Source: Nitzschia sp. DOCU1
Taxonomy: Eukaryota > Bacillariophyta > Bacillariophyceae > Bacillariales > Bacillariaceae
Assembly (NCBI GenBank): GCA_951394045.1
Contig: OX595998.1
Span: 1,488,001 to 1,552,000, forward strand
Direction: 5' to 3'
Length of the DNA: 64,000 nt
Shown here: piece after piece, positions 19,110-30,864 of the stretch
Layout: each line of letters begins with the position of its first letter
Numbering within the stretch: position 1 is the first letter of the stretch
Notes under the pieces: model-generated
Databases searched by the model: none
What the model was told of the DNA's origin: nothing
The model's input: the letters and a program-made list of their open reading frames with translations, nothing else
Made by a program: the position numbers and the translations under genes

Positions 19110-21460
19110 ATGACGACAACCGAGGTCAATGTGGATGAAATGCGGGAGCTCCTGGGTTTGAAAGAGAACTGAAATCCTTGAAGAAAGGATTCTTTCGAAT
19201 TCTTGCAACAAAGCAGCAGGACGAGGGTGACACTAGTGAAAATGGAGGGAAGAAGCCGATGTCCTATGAACTCTACATCAAGTTGTGTGAATGGTTCCTT
19301 GAAGAGGGGACGCAGACTGACATTTTTGCCCACTGCTTCCTCGTCATGACGTGGAACCTGATGTGTCGTTCCAATAATACTACTCGCATCCTCTTTGAAC
19401 ACATCACGTTCGAGTGGGATTTTATTAGAGTGAAGTTTGCGCAACAAAAAAATGACACGCAAGGGTACACCCAAAAGTACCCTCGTCATATATTTGCCAA
19501 CACATTCCGCCCTGCTGTGTGCCCCTTCTTGGCACTAGCCATGTACATTGCTACATTTGGTGTGAATGTTCAAGGTAGCGACCGTCTTTTCCCAGGCAAT
19601 AGTCAATATGATCACTTTACAGATCATATGATGAGAACATTGAAGAATCACGAAGATGAATTGATAGCGATGGGCTATAATAGCTTTAAAGATATTGGCT
19701 GCCACAGCATCCGAAAGGGTGCCACCAAGTGGCTTAGTGGCCAGCCTGGTGGGCCATCGGCTATGTCAATCTGCATTCGAGGTGGATGGTCCCTTGGTGG
19801 GGTGAAAGATGTCTATATGACCTACGAGGCGGAGGGGGATGCATTTTGTGGTCGAATGCTTGCTTTGTTGCCGTTGCTGCAAAGTGACTTTGCAGCCAGC
19901 CCTCCCAAATTCAGGGGCGTGCCTCTGGAGTTGTTGCAATCATCCGTGAAAAAGGTTTACCCTGCAATGGTGAATTTTGAGGAATTTTCTACTGTTGCTC
20001 GACAATTATTGGCGAGGCTTGCAAATGCCAAAGATCTCATACTCTCATGGCCAGCAAGTCATGTTGTTCGTCAAACGAATCCTCTTTTTTCCGACTTGTC
20101 GCTTCTTGAGCAATTGTCGGCAGCTGCAGTTGTACTGTACCCATGGGAAAATGATGGCGATAATGAAGATAGTGGTGAGATTCAATTTGGATCGGGAATC
20201 CCACCCCACGTTGTGCAGCTTTTGACTAGCCGGAAGCTGCTGCACGAGTTCCGTCATTTTGCATCAGGCTATGATGGTAGAATGACGAATTTGATCAACG
20301 GTATCTTCGATGATCGCAATGTTGCTAATGGAACTATTTCGGAGCATCGTATCCGAAGTATTATCACTACGACATACGACAGACTTTTTGAGAAGCTAAC
20401 TAATCAAGGTGCTACTACAAATAATCTGGAGGTGGCAACGCAGCAAAGAACACAAGGATTTGCACCACACTACCACCATGGGAAGTATTGGCGACTACCG
20501 GCCAATTTCGGGTTCCCCAAAGGAACAGCAAGAGATCTATGGAGACGGTGGAATGTTGGAGACACCGTCAATAATGTACCTCCATTGCGGACTCTAGATG
20601 CCAAGGAGTTCAAATTCATGGATGGGATTGCCGGGCAGCGCCCCTCCAGAAAAATTGTGGCAGACATGAAAATGGTCTGCGAGTTTATTGAGAGCCTTGC
20701 CAAAGAATCAGGTGTTGATTGTTGTCAGGGACTGAGTGAAATGCAGTGCTTCGAGATATTCGACCAGGTGGCATCCACGGAAAATGGGCTACAATCAACT
20801 TCCAATAGAAGGGCTCACATCCAATGGCAAACCGCAATCCGAAAGATCCAAAGGCTAAAACAACAATCCCGGGATCAAGCAGCACCACCGGCGACAACAG
20901 GTCCAATGACAGAAACAGCAGCAGAAACCACCGCAGCAGCTCCCACAACCACAGCAGCTCCTCCAACAAGACAAGCAGAAGCACCAGCAGCATCAAGAAC
21001 TCCAGCACCAGCTGCATCTCAGCAAAGAGTCCGCCGACCAGCTCCAACAGTAGCACAAAATCCTCGTCGAAAGAAGCGTGACCGCCGGCGGAGTACTCCG
21101 GTTGAAGAAGGCACCAGCGATGCTTTTGGGAATGCATTCTCCAACACGGGGCCAGCAACACGGTATCAGCAGCGTAGAGAGGCTGAAATTATTGCCCAAT
21201 TTGAAGAAGAACAGCAGGAACAGCGACGAAATGACGAGCAAAGACAATGCGTAGAAACAGGTCTTCTCTGTCAGGATGGAGTGAATGGCCAGCATCGGCC
21301 AGTCGGACGATGTGCTGTCCCGGGCTGCAACTTTGCAACGTTACAACTGTTGCATCGTTGCGACTTCTGCAAGAAGCACATTCATACTATCTGTTCTGAA
21401 CCTTACTCTGATGCCGTACAAGACAAATGGTCGTGTGGTTGTGGACGCCACACGACTTAG
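19110..21460 (+). CDS. Crypton tyrosine recombinase with PHD-like finger, copy 1 (probable -1 frameshift)
   Basis: The long frame (open from 19139 to 21460) has no early ATG: its first is at 19259. An ATG at 19110 opens another frame (MTTTEVNVDEMRELLGL) that ends at a TGA at 19170. The two overlap at GGGTTTG (19154-19160), read as G GGT TTG, a -1 slippery heptamer; slipping there would give ~783 aa. Counted from the TTG at 19178, the tyrosine-recombinase residues are Arg64 (LMCRSNNT), Lys91, His176-x-x-Arg179 (CHSIRKGATKW), Trp204 and Tyr213, all present. A Thr/Pro/Ala/Gln linker (~585-690) leads to a Cys/His-rich C-terminus (CAVPGCNF, CDFCKKHIHTIC, CGCG) like a PHD finger. In Cryptons this enzyme recombines the element with target DNA through a 3'-phosphotyrosine link. 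Confidence 0.85.
19154..19160 (+). promoter_or_regulatory. Candidate -1 ribosomal frameshift heptamer, copy 1
   Basis: GGGTTTG matches X XXY YYZ in the frame of the ATG at 19110 (CTG GGT TTG). It lies between the last stop of the long frame (TGA 19136) and the stop of the short frame (TGA 19170), exactly where a -1 shift would fuse them. No stimulatory pseudoknot was modelled. Confidence 0.45.
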
Positions 21461-21776
21461 CAACTTCGTACACGACTTGTTGAAATTATTTAGTCGTTTA
21501 AGTCATATTTAAATCTTGAAGTCCTTATTTACTGAAGGACACTTGTCCTGCAAACTTCGTATTATAGAGATTCTCCCAACTTTACGGGACACAATCCGTG
21601 ATCCAAATGAGCAATGCAGGACAAAACGTCCCGTAAAAGTTGAAAAGACAAAGAAAAAATCCCGCGCAAAATAGCGCAAAATCGGTCTTTCAAGCTTTTC
21701 AAAAGAGTTTTACGGGACAACCGTCCTGCAATTGATTTTGGCCTATGACGACTCATTTTTTCAACAAGGGGAGAAA

Positions 21777-24127
21777 ATGACGACAACCGAGGTCAATGTG
21801 GATGAAATGCGGGAGCTCCTGGGTTTGAAAGAGAACTGAAATCCTTGAAGAAAGGATTCTTTCGAATTCTTGCAACAAAGCAGCAGGACGAGGGTGACAC
21901 TAGTGAAAATGGAGGGAAGAAGCCGATGTCCTATGAACTCTACATCAAGTTGTGTGAATGGTTCCTTGAAGAGGGGACGCAGACTGACATTTTTGCCCAC
22001 TGCTTCCTCGTCATGACGTGGAACCTGATGTGTCGTTCCAATAATACTACTCGCATCCTCTTTGAACACATCACGTTCGAGTGGGATTTTATTAGAGTGA
22101 AGTTTGCGCAACAAAAAAATGACACGCAAGGGTACACCCAAAAGTACCCTCGTCATATATTTGCCAACACATTCCGCCCTGCTGTGTGCCCCTTCTTGGC
22201 ACTAGCCATGTACATTGCTACATTTGGTGTGAATGTTCAAGGTAGCGACCGTCTTTTCCCAGGCAATAGTCAATATGATCACTTTACAGATCATATGATG
22301 AGAACATTGAAGAATCACGAAGATGAATTGATAGCGATGGGCTATAATAGCTTTAAAGATATTGGCTGCCACAGCATCCGAAAGGGTGCCACCAAGTGGC
22401 TTAGTGGCCAGCCTGGTGGGCCATCGGCTATGTCAATCTGCATTCGAGGTGGATGGTCCCTTGGTGGGGTGAAAGATGTCTATATGACCTACGAGGCGGA
22501 GGGGGATGCATTTTGTGGTCGAATGCTTGCTTTGTTGCCGTTGCTGCAAAGTGACTTTGCAGCCAGCCCTCCCAAATTCAGGGGCGTGCCTCTGGAGTTG
22601 TTGCAATCATCCGTGAAAAAGGTTTACCCTGCAATGGTGAATTTTGAGGAATTTTCTACTGTTGCTCGACAATTATTGGCGAGGCTTGCAAATGCCAAAG
22701 ATCTCATACTCTCATGGCCAGCAAGTCATGTTGTTCGTCAAACGAATCCTCTTTTTTCCGACTTGTCGCTTCTTGAGCAATTGTCGGCAGCTGCAGTTGT
22801 ACTGTACCCATGGGAAAATGATGGCGATAATGAAGATAGTGGTGAGATTCAATTTGGATCGGGAATCCCACCCCACGTTGTGCAGCTTTTGACTAGCCGG
22901 AAGCTGCTGCACGAGTTCCGTCATTTTGCATCAGGTTATGATGGTAGAATGACGAATTTGATCAACGGTATCTTCGATGATCGCAATGTTGCTAATGGAA
23001 CTATTTCGGAGCATCGTATCCGAAGTATTATCACTACGACATACGACAGACTTTTTGAGAAGCTAACTAATCAAGGTGCTACTACAAATAATCTGGAGGT
23101 GGCAACGCAGCAAAGAACACAAGGATTTGCACCACACTACCACCATGGGAAGTATTGGCGACTACCGGCCAATTTCGGGTTCCCCAAAGGAACAGCAAGA
23201 GATCTATGGAGACGGTGGAATGTTGGAGACACCGTCAATAATGTACCTCCATTGCGGACTCTAGATGCCAAGGAGTTCAAATTCATGGATGGGATTGCCG
23301 GGCAGCGCCCCTCCAGAAAAATTGTGGCAGACATGAAAATGGTCTGCGAGTTTATTGAGAGCCTTGCCAAAGAATCAGGTGTTGATTGTTGTCAGGGACT
23401 GAGTGAAATGCAGTGCTTCGAGATATTCGACCAGGTGGCATCCACGGAAAATGGGCTACAATCAACTTCCAATAGAAGGGCTCACATCCAATGGCGAACC
23501 GCAATCCGAAAGATCCAAAGGCTAAAACAACAATCCCGGGATCAAGCAGCACCACCGGCGACAACAGGTCCAATGACAGAAACAGCAGCAGAAACCACCG
23601 CAGCAGCTCCCACAACCACAGCAGCTCCTCCAACAAGACAAGCAGAAGCACCAGCAGCATCAAGAACTCCAGCACCAGCTGCATCTCAGCAAAGAGTCCG
23701 CCGACCAGCTCCAACAGTAGCACAAAATCCTCGTCGAAAGAAGCGTGACCGCCGGCGGAGTACTCCGGTTGAAGAAGGCACCAGCGATGCTTTTGGGAAT
23801 GCATTCTCCAACACGGGGCCAGCAACACGGTATCAGCAGCGTAGAGAGGCTGAAATTATTGCCCAATTTGAAGAAGAACAGCAGGAACAGCGACGAAATG
23901 ACGAGCAAAGACAATGCGTAGAAACAGGTCTTCTCTGTCAGGATGGAGTGAATGGCCAGCATCGGCCAGTCGGACGATGTGCTGTCCCGGGCTGCAACTT
24001 TGCAACGTTACAACTGTTGCATCGTTGCGACTTCTGCAAGAAGCACATTCATACTATCTGTTCTGAACCTTACTCTGATGCCGTACAAGACAAATGGTCG
24101 TGTGGTTGTGGACGCCACACGACTTAG
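21777..24127 (+). CDS. Crypton tyrosine recombinase with PHD-like finger, copy 2 (probable -1 frameshift)
   Basis: Same structure as copy 1, shifted by 2667 bases: short ATG frame from 21777, heptamer GGGTTTG at 21821-21827, short-frame TGA at 21837, long frame to TAG at 24127. All catalytic residues (Arg, Lys, HxxR, Trp, Tyr) and the C-terminal Cys/His finger are kept. The only protein difference seen is Gln to Arg in HIQW(Q/R)TAIRK, just before the disordered linker. Both copies appear intact, and each keeps the same interrupted 5' end. A random inactivating mutation would have to predate the duplication, so a used frameshift is a fair alternative. Confidence 0.85.
21821..21827 (+). promoter_or_regulatory. 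Candidate -1 ribosomal frameshift heptamer, copy 2
   Basis: Identical to the site in copy 1 (G GGT TTG in the frame of the ATG at 21777), with the same flanking bases. Confidence 0.45.
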
Positions 24128-24238
24128 CAACTTCGTACACGACTTGTTGAAATTATTTAGTCGTTTAAGTCATATTTAAATCTTGAAGTCCTTATTTACT
24201 GAAGGACACTTGTCCTGCAAACTTCGTATTATAGAGAT

Positions 24239-27038
24239 CTTCTTCCCAAGCGCTCTATGATAATCATGTTAAGAAATATGGGAGGGCATATGCCAGACTC
24301 GCTGTTCTATCCACACAGTGAGTTAATTCCAGTCCCATACGACACGTCACGCTAGCGCCGGCCGACCAGAGCAAATCCTTGGCCAGCTCACGTGCGAGCC
24401 GGACGAGCTCTCAAGATGTGATCGGGTCCAGCAGGTCTGCACAAAACGCGTTTGGGGGACCACCATAGGGTAGCCCGCTATGAGACGTAGAAGGAAGCGG
24501 CTGCAGATACACACCTTCCACTTTTCCCAAGAAGATATGCGCTCTCGTGAAAATTACAAACGAAGACGATTCGGTACTGACATGGATTTTGAAGCTATTG
24601 GTACAGAGCTACTAGCGACCTGGTGGCTCTAGCAGCAGCAGGGGCACAGTCCTTTCCCTCTGCTTGCCTCGCTATTAGTTCAACCACCACCGCGGATATT
24701 CTCTAGGTACAGTTGGTTTACTGGCAAAAGCGAGTATTTAAACTCATTCTAGAGCTAGTAATAAGGGGCAAGCAAAGAGCTTGGAAAGATCGGCACTAGT
24801 GCTAGACGAAAAGAAGTAAAAGAAGACCTACGCTACGTGTGGACTAGTAGAACAAGACAAACAAAACCTCGATCAATTGTGATATGCTTCTCGTCTAGCT
24901 AGCAAGACTAATATAAAAATCAAATGTAAGGCGGAGGATGACTTCCTTATAGCTAGGTACGCATGCGTCTGGTGCAACGCAAGAAAACGGCAGTCGGTCG
25001 AGCTTCATCACGTTACCGCCGAACTTGCTATTCGTTCCCGAAATCCGAAGGCATGGCGGCTGCAGCAGCTATGAATACTTAACGCAGCGGACAAAGACAG
25101 CTACTTCCACCCATTCAAGCCGTGGTAAGTTGAGCTGGTAGTAGACGACATTCTATTGCTATCGGCGGCATAATGGGCGGGATAAATCTAACCATGTCCA
25201 GCTGCTGCTCCCATCCATAGATGCGTTTCCTTGCGAGTTATGACAAGCGAAACCACACGCGACGCAACTGGGCAGTTCCAGCTACAACGTACCTACCGAC
25301 GGCTTGTTAGACGACTGACATACTGTATGGATCACAGCAAACACACTTGACGAAGAGCCTCGATTGTGGAGATTCTTCTTTGCCAAAAAGTGGAATCTTG
25401 ACGACGACCACAAGACATCGGAACGCCATGCCGTTCCCGGACAGGTGGATTGTTGTTTATCATACTGAATGAGAACGTCGGAAGCACAACTGCTAGATTC
25501 TTCCGTTGCTGGTCTGGCATGAGAAATTTCATGCCTGTTGGACCAACGGATCGAAAATTGCTAGCGGTAAGGCGGCAGGCAAGGATTTTTCAACCGCCTT
25601 GCCTCGACGTTGCTTCTTTTTTGGGGTGTCCGTTGTCAGCAACGTTGGTGGCAGGTCCGCCTTGGTAGAATGCAATGGCGCGAGGAAAGATATTCCGTAG
25701 GAGGCATCGGCAGGCACAGTCAACGTTACCGAAATATTCCGTGTAACTATGAATGTGGGTCTAGCTCGCCCTACTTGTCGGAAAGGCGGGCCCCGACTTG
25801 TTTAGCAGGGATGTGGACTCATAACATTTGCCGTTCCATCCAACTATGCTTCCGTTCAGAGAGGCATTGCTCTGTTTCGTTTAGAAGATCAGGAGGGAGT
25901 TGCACCGACCAAGGATTTTTCAAATGGCTGGAGTCTTGTCGCCTCAATGGATGAGATGCTTGAGTCTTTCGAGACGAGAGATCTGCGACTCATTCCAAGA
26001 GTGAATGATGCTTCCAGCGCCACTTTTGCTACGCCACCAGCAGGCGATGAATCTCCCTACCCGATTCAGAGCCTCTTCCCGCCGGGAACGCACTGCCACA
26101 AGATTTACCACTGACAGGGCCCGCCCAAAACCACAGATTTGAATCTTCTCACATAGGAAAGAAGAGTTGGAGGGAAAATGTGATCCGCTAAGAAAAAGAG
26201 GCGGGTATCCAAAGGAGACAATCGTCGTGGAGTTGTGTGCTTTCTCTACCAACCGAGCAGGAAATTCGGGATGTTTGAACCTCAAACCCACCAGGCTCAA
26301 CGGCTCCAAGCTGCCGATCCCTATCCGTTGGACCGAGCCCGCCGAGCTGAAAACGTCTTGCAGATGCTAAATAATTTCACCTGGTAAATTCAAATTCTTT
26401 CACTATATTAAACGCTGTTTAATTAGGAATCTTCCAAGCTCCGTTGTGACATCAGTTGCTTCTAAGTACGTCGTTACTATCCGATCCCTTGAGTGTCACG
26501 CCTCTCTCCCCGCGCAAAGAAAAAGTGGCGGCAACCTTGGTGCGCCTTCCCTCCAAGGAATGGGCGCGGCCGCGTTTCTCTAATGGAGGGAGCCCAGGAG
26601 TCTGTTGAGCATCCAATCTGTCGCCAATAACACATTCGGCCTGTGACCATAGACTGGAAATTTCTGGCCTGGCGTTGTTGAGAAAGAGCAAGGCCTGGTT
26701 GTGTAAATTGCGGCTCGGGAAATCGACGAGGACGAACCGTAGCTAGCGATTTCGAACGTTGTTGTTGTTGCTTTTTGGTTACAGCAGCATCTTCGGGTTG
26801 TGGGTGTTCTGGTTCTATCTGGGGCTAGAAACAACGGAGGATACGCTGTAGTCGGCACACAAGGGTGGGGCTACCAGAGCGTTGCGATTGATCCGGTGGA
26901 GGTGAAAACGGCATCGCCAAGCTGGTGATCATTGCTTCTGTTATTATTTATTTTCCTTTGCATCTACGAAAAAAGGAACAAGTATAACTACGATTCAACA
27001 ACTTGCGCACGAGATTTTTAGTACTGTAGTCCGCACCA
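24239..27038. other. Gene-poor 2.8-kb stretch right of the tandem elements
   Basis: I see no reading frame with recognisable content on either strand. The open frames present (for example 25610-25954 + and 25944-26309 -) have biased, Arg/Ser/Cys-rich translations typical of chance frames. There are many CTAGCTAG-like tracts and in-frame stops. It may hold decayed mobile DNA or long regulatory sequence for the CRC gene. Confidence 0.45.
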
Positions 27039-30000
27039 ATGCCTCGTGAAACTCGAAGTCGAAGCCGGTCGCCCAAGCGGGGACAACAAGAAGCTCCCAT
27101 CGATGCCCCACCTGCTGGAGCAGCATCCGAAGGCAACTCTTCTGGGAGCTCTGGTTCCAAAGTCCCTCTGGAACAAGCAGGTGCGGCGGCTGCATCTGCG
27201 GAGTATCATGCCTCTACGCCAGAGGCTCGTCCTCGAGAAAACAGCTCTTCTTCTTCTCGCTCCAGACCTGGACCGAGCCAACCATGGGAACAAGAACGAA
27301 GGGATCATCGGGACGGAGCCAGGGGGGACAGTAGCATATTTGCATCTCCTGCTTACAAGGTACGTTATGCCATGCATTGACATGCATCTGTCATCTATGG
27401 ATCGATTCGGAGCATGATTCCTCTTGTGCATTTGTTGCTGCTGTTGCCGGCGGCTCCCTCGAGATTGCTGTTGATTGTGTTTGCGGCGCGCCAAATCCTA
27501 CTGGCGTAGCTACTTACGTGGTCCGTAAGCAATCTTGCGTCTTTCGTTGTTGTGTTGTTGTTGATCTTGCGTGTGTTCGGATGTTGAACTCCCTCCACTA
27601 TTTGCACTTATGGTGCCTGGTGGACTCAACGCTTGGCTGATAAGTTCATTGTCGCCGGGTTGGAGGGAGCTTTAAGTTATTTGGCATTTTCATGCGTTCC
27701 ACGACCCCAAAAAGCAACGGCTAGTTGTGTCTCACCATGGTCTCGTCCTTTCCCGCGCTTCTCTTTCTTTCCCTTTCTTTGGGTCTCGGTGGTACCTCCA
27801 ACACGTTGCTTCTACTCTGATGATCACACAAATTCATGCAGACGGATCGGTATGCACATCCTTCACATCATCGAGAACCAACACCAGGAAGCATGATGGA
27901 TCACGCAACAAGAAGGGACTTTGATCAGCTGGATCTTAATGAAGACTTCACGGGGCCGGAAGATCCTCTTTTGTTGGGGTCCTTTTCCGAAGAGTCACCT
28001 CCAAGGCTGCCTCCAGGTGGGCGCTCTCCAAGTCTAGAACGACAGCCGGCATCGGAGCGTAAACGACCAGCTTCAGCAGGCCACCAACGACGCCCTTCGC
28101 CACCACCCCACCCCTATGCTTATCAGCAGTCTTATTCGGCATCAAGGTCTTCTTACGGAAGATCGGGACGAGAGGAATTCACCCCATCTCAGGGAGGTAG
28201 AGGTCCACCACCCGGCTATCAATACAGTGGTTATCCTCCGCAGGCCAGTCCACCTTCTTCGTACAGTAGAGGTCCGAGATCCAGCCCACGATATTATTCG
28301 GGGTACTCGCCCTACCAATATCCCCCCGAACGTTATTGGGACGCTCCATCGGGCCCTTACCCACACGATTATGAGGACGATATTCCACCACCGCCTCCGT
28401 CGTCCGGCAAGAAGCGGTCGCCACCGGCAGATCATCCTCATTCTCCCCAGGCCACTCCTGAAAAGCCAATCAAGGCACGGTCTCCCTTCAGGTCTCCTCC
28501 TACCAGCAAGCAAAAATACAAGAGGTCTCCCGACTTTGCTGCGGCTTCTCCGTACTTTGGTACCCATGGGAGTTTTGGGATGGATACTCCCAGTGCAACG
28601 TTGGGAGCAGCGGAGTTTTCTCCCATGGGTCCCGCCTTGGAGGAGTTTGATGAGAACGCCCCTTTGCCTTTGGGAGGCGATTTGGGGTTGGACCGAAGTA
28701 ACTCTCAAGATTCGGCGACGCCCGTCATTCGTCGTCGTACTGTCAAGGAAGAATCGTCGCCCTTGACTGGTTTTATGAATGAGTTATCTCCATTTGAAGG
28801 ATTGCATGGTATTGCCAGGTCTCCCGTGGTCCAACCGGGCTTTGAGGACCCCCCGAGCCATGAGCGAGCCAAGCCTGTCACTGCCAGTGGCGCACGAAGT
28901 GGTGAGTCTAGGATGCATTCGACTATCCACGGTTCGGTCAAGAAGGCCTTGTGGCCACGAACAGAAGGTCCTTCTTCGAGCACTCCGGGGCGTGTACGTT
29001 TGGAGATTGGATCGGCGGGAGCCTTGTCCACTCGCAAGTCGTTGGAAGGTATCAATACTATGATGCACCCGCGTCATTCAGGAAGCACTCCTTCGCGACA
29101 TGAAGCCTATGGCAGGGGACCAGCACCGCCACCGCATCATCGTGGGCCGCCTCATTCGGGAGCCTATCGGGGAGAAATGGCTACTCCCATCAAGTCGAGT
29201 GGGTATCATTCCAGGCCTACTCCAAGTGGTATGCATCGGCCTCCCTATCCAGGCTCGGCCAGCAAGTATGGACACGGTCCACCGTCCCATCACAAGGATT
29301 ATCCCGGTTCGTCGACCAAGCCTCGGTACGGACCGCCCTCGAGCATGCCGTCATCTACGGGGAAGGAGAACAACAAAAAGATGGCATCTCCCAAGAAAAC
29401 CCCTTGTAACTGCAAGAAGTCAAAGTGCCTCAAGTTGTACTGCGAGTGCTTTGCAGCGTTGGAATTCTGCAAGGACTGTAACTGTTCTGATTGCGGCAAC
29501 ACACCTACTGCAGGTGCTATGCGTGACAAGGCGATCAAGGATACCAGGGCTAAGAATGCAAATGCCTTCAAGCCGCGGTTCAGTGGCAAGGGTCCTGTCG
29601 TGGACGCGTCGCCGCAAACGGGTCATAACATGGGCTGCCGGTGTAAGCGATCGGAGTGTCTCAAGAAGTATTGCGAGGTAAGCAGGTCAGAGCAACGCTT
29701 TTGGCAACAACTCGGTCGTATCTCAACTCTTTTGTTACGTCACAGTGTTTCCAAGCTGGTGTCATATGTGGAACCAAATGCAAGTGCGTCGACTGCCTCA
29801 ACTTTGCAGGATCTCAAGCACTCATTGACAAACGTCGAAAGATCAAGGATCAACGCGGAGCAGATTTTGCTATGCGAGTGGCGGATGAAGCTTGGAAGCA
29901 AGGTCGCCCTGGCGGCCCTCCACCTCGAAAGCCTGCGGCTCCGGCAGCAGCTGGTGCAGCAGGCGGCCCGCCTCCTCCTCGTGGGCCACCGGCAAAGTCT

Positions 30001-30666
30001 CCTCCTACAATGAGCCACATGCCTCCGCCGCACATGATGCATCCTAGTCCTCGGGGGCCGCCGCCTCAACATGGAGGACCCCATGGGCCACCTCCACATC
30101 ACATGGGGCAGCCGCATGGACATCCGCATCCTGGAGCTCCTCATCCTGGGCCTCACGGCCACCCTTATCATCCGTATCACCATGCTATGCCGCCGCACAT
30201 GCGTGGGCCTCCACCGGGCTATCCTCACATGGGAATGCCAATGACCCCGGCTGGATACCCACCACATCCGGGGGGTCATCCTCGCATGCATGAGTCACCT
30301 CATGGAATGTACCCCCCTCATCCAGGACCTCCCGCTTCGGCCCAGCGCAAGCCAGACCTTAAAAGGCCACCACCGACGACGTCGCAGCCCAAGCAAGTCA
30401 CACCTGTGGCAGCATCTACCCCGAGGACTCCAGGCGTTCGGGTGGAATTTGATCCGGCATCCAGCCGGAAGAAGCGCAAGATTTCGCCTGGACAAGATGA
30501 AGCAACCATTCCATTCTTTGGAATGCGGTTCCCCGCCCAACCCAAGACGACGGCGTTGGCAATCTTTTCCTTTCTGTCAAATGATGACTTGTACAATGCG
30601 GGGCTTGTATGCAAGAGTTGGTCACAGCTGGCCATGGATGAAGAATTGTGGAAATTTGAGGCTTGA
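27039..30666 (+). CDS. CRC (tesmin/TSO1/LIN54-like) protein with C-terminal F-box
   Basis: Three exons by clean phase-0 joins: 27039-27359, 27842-29677 and 29746-30666, with introns of 482 nt (GTACGT...ATGCAG) and 68 nt (GTAAGC...CACAG), giving about 1,025 aa. The N-terminus is Arg/Ser-rich, then a long Pro/Ser/Gly/Tyr-rich disordered region. The CRC domain (~626-745) has two Cys-rich repeats, CNCKKSKCLKLYCECF and CRCKRSECLKKYCECFQAG, joined by the conserved linker ANAFKPRF; the second intron splits repeat 2. CRC proteins bind CHR-type DNA (TTYGAA) and control cell-cycle or developmental genes. After a His/Pro/Gly-rich stretch and a KKRK signal comes a C-terminal F-box (~980-1025: TTALAIFSFLSNDDLYNAG, VCKSWSQLA, LWKFE), the usual SKP1-binding element. 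I know of no standard family with both parts. Confidence 0.85.
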
Positions 30667-30864
30667 TGCCCTACCAAGTTTATGAAAGGCTTGGTATCGC
30701 ACTCGAGTCGTTTATGTTGACTGGACCAGGCACTCCTCTGGGGTTTGAGTGCCTGAGTTCTTACTTTTGGGATATAGCTACTACCTGCCGGGGGTTTTAT
30801 ACGTTGCCGTAAGCCTGTAGCTAATAGCAAGCAGTTGTCCCATTCACACATTCTGGTTTTGTTT

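Larger units (their letters stand above)
18901..21567 (+). mobile_element. Crypton-type tyrosine-recombinase element, copy 1
   Basis: The first of two head-to-tail 2667-bp units. The unit starts at AGATTCTCCCAAC and ends with ...CTTCGTATTATAG before the next AGAT. It carries one recombinase gene read rightward and no terminal inverted repeats, reverse transcriptase or DDE transposase, which fits a Crypton. The 5' 200 bases hold three copies of a TTTACGGGAC module: 18913-18922, inverted at 18947-18970, and 19042-19051. The last two continue as N5-GTCCTGCA, which recurs near the 3' end (21537-21553). The same 4 bases, AGAT, occur at all three junctions (18901, 21568, 24235), as expected if a circular intermediate recombines at a short core. 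Confidence 0.82.
21568..24234 (+). mobile_element. Crypton-type tyrosine-recombinase element, copy 2
   Basis: The second 2667-bp unit, directly abutting copy 1 in the same orientation. I found two base differences from copy 1: C20269 versus T22936 (silent) and A20829 versus G23496 (Gln to Arg). The copies are therefore nearly identical and the duplication is recent or homogenised. AGAT at 24235-24238 closes the array and is followed by unrelated sequence (CTTCTTCCC). Confidence 0.82.

Noticed and set aside
20685..21161. Leu-rich 158-codon minus-strand frame inside the Crypton (repeated at 23352-23828)
   Set aside because: It is antisense to the Gln/Ala/Thr-rich linker of the recombinase; CAG/CAA codons read in reverse give Leu runs. 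It is duplicated only because the element is.
18901..24238. Possible retrotransposon (DIRS/YR type)
   Set aside because: No reverse transcriptase, RNase H or split terminal repeats; the unit is only 2667 bp with one recombinase gene, so Crypton fits better.
25944..26309. 121-codon minus-strand frame in the gene-poor block
   Set aside because: Composition is typical of random frames and no motif is visible.
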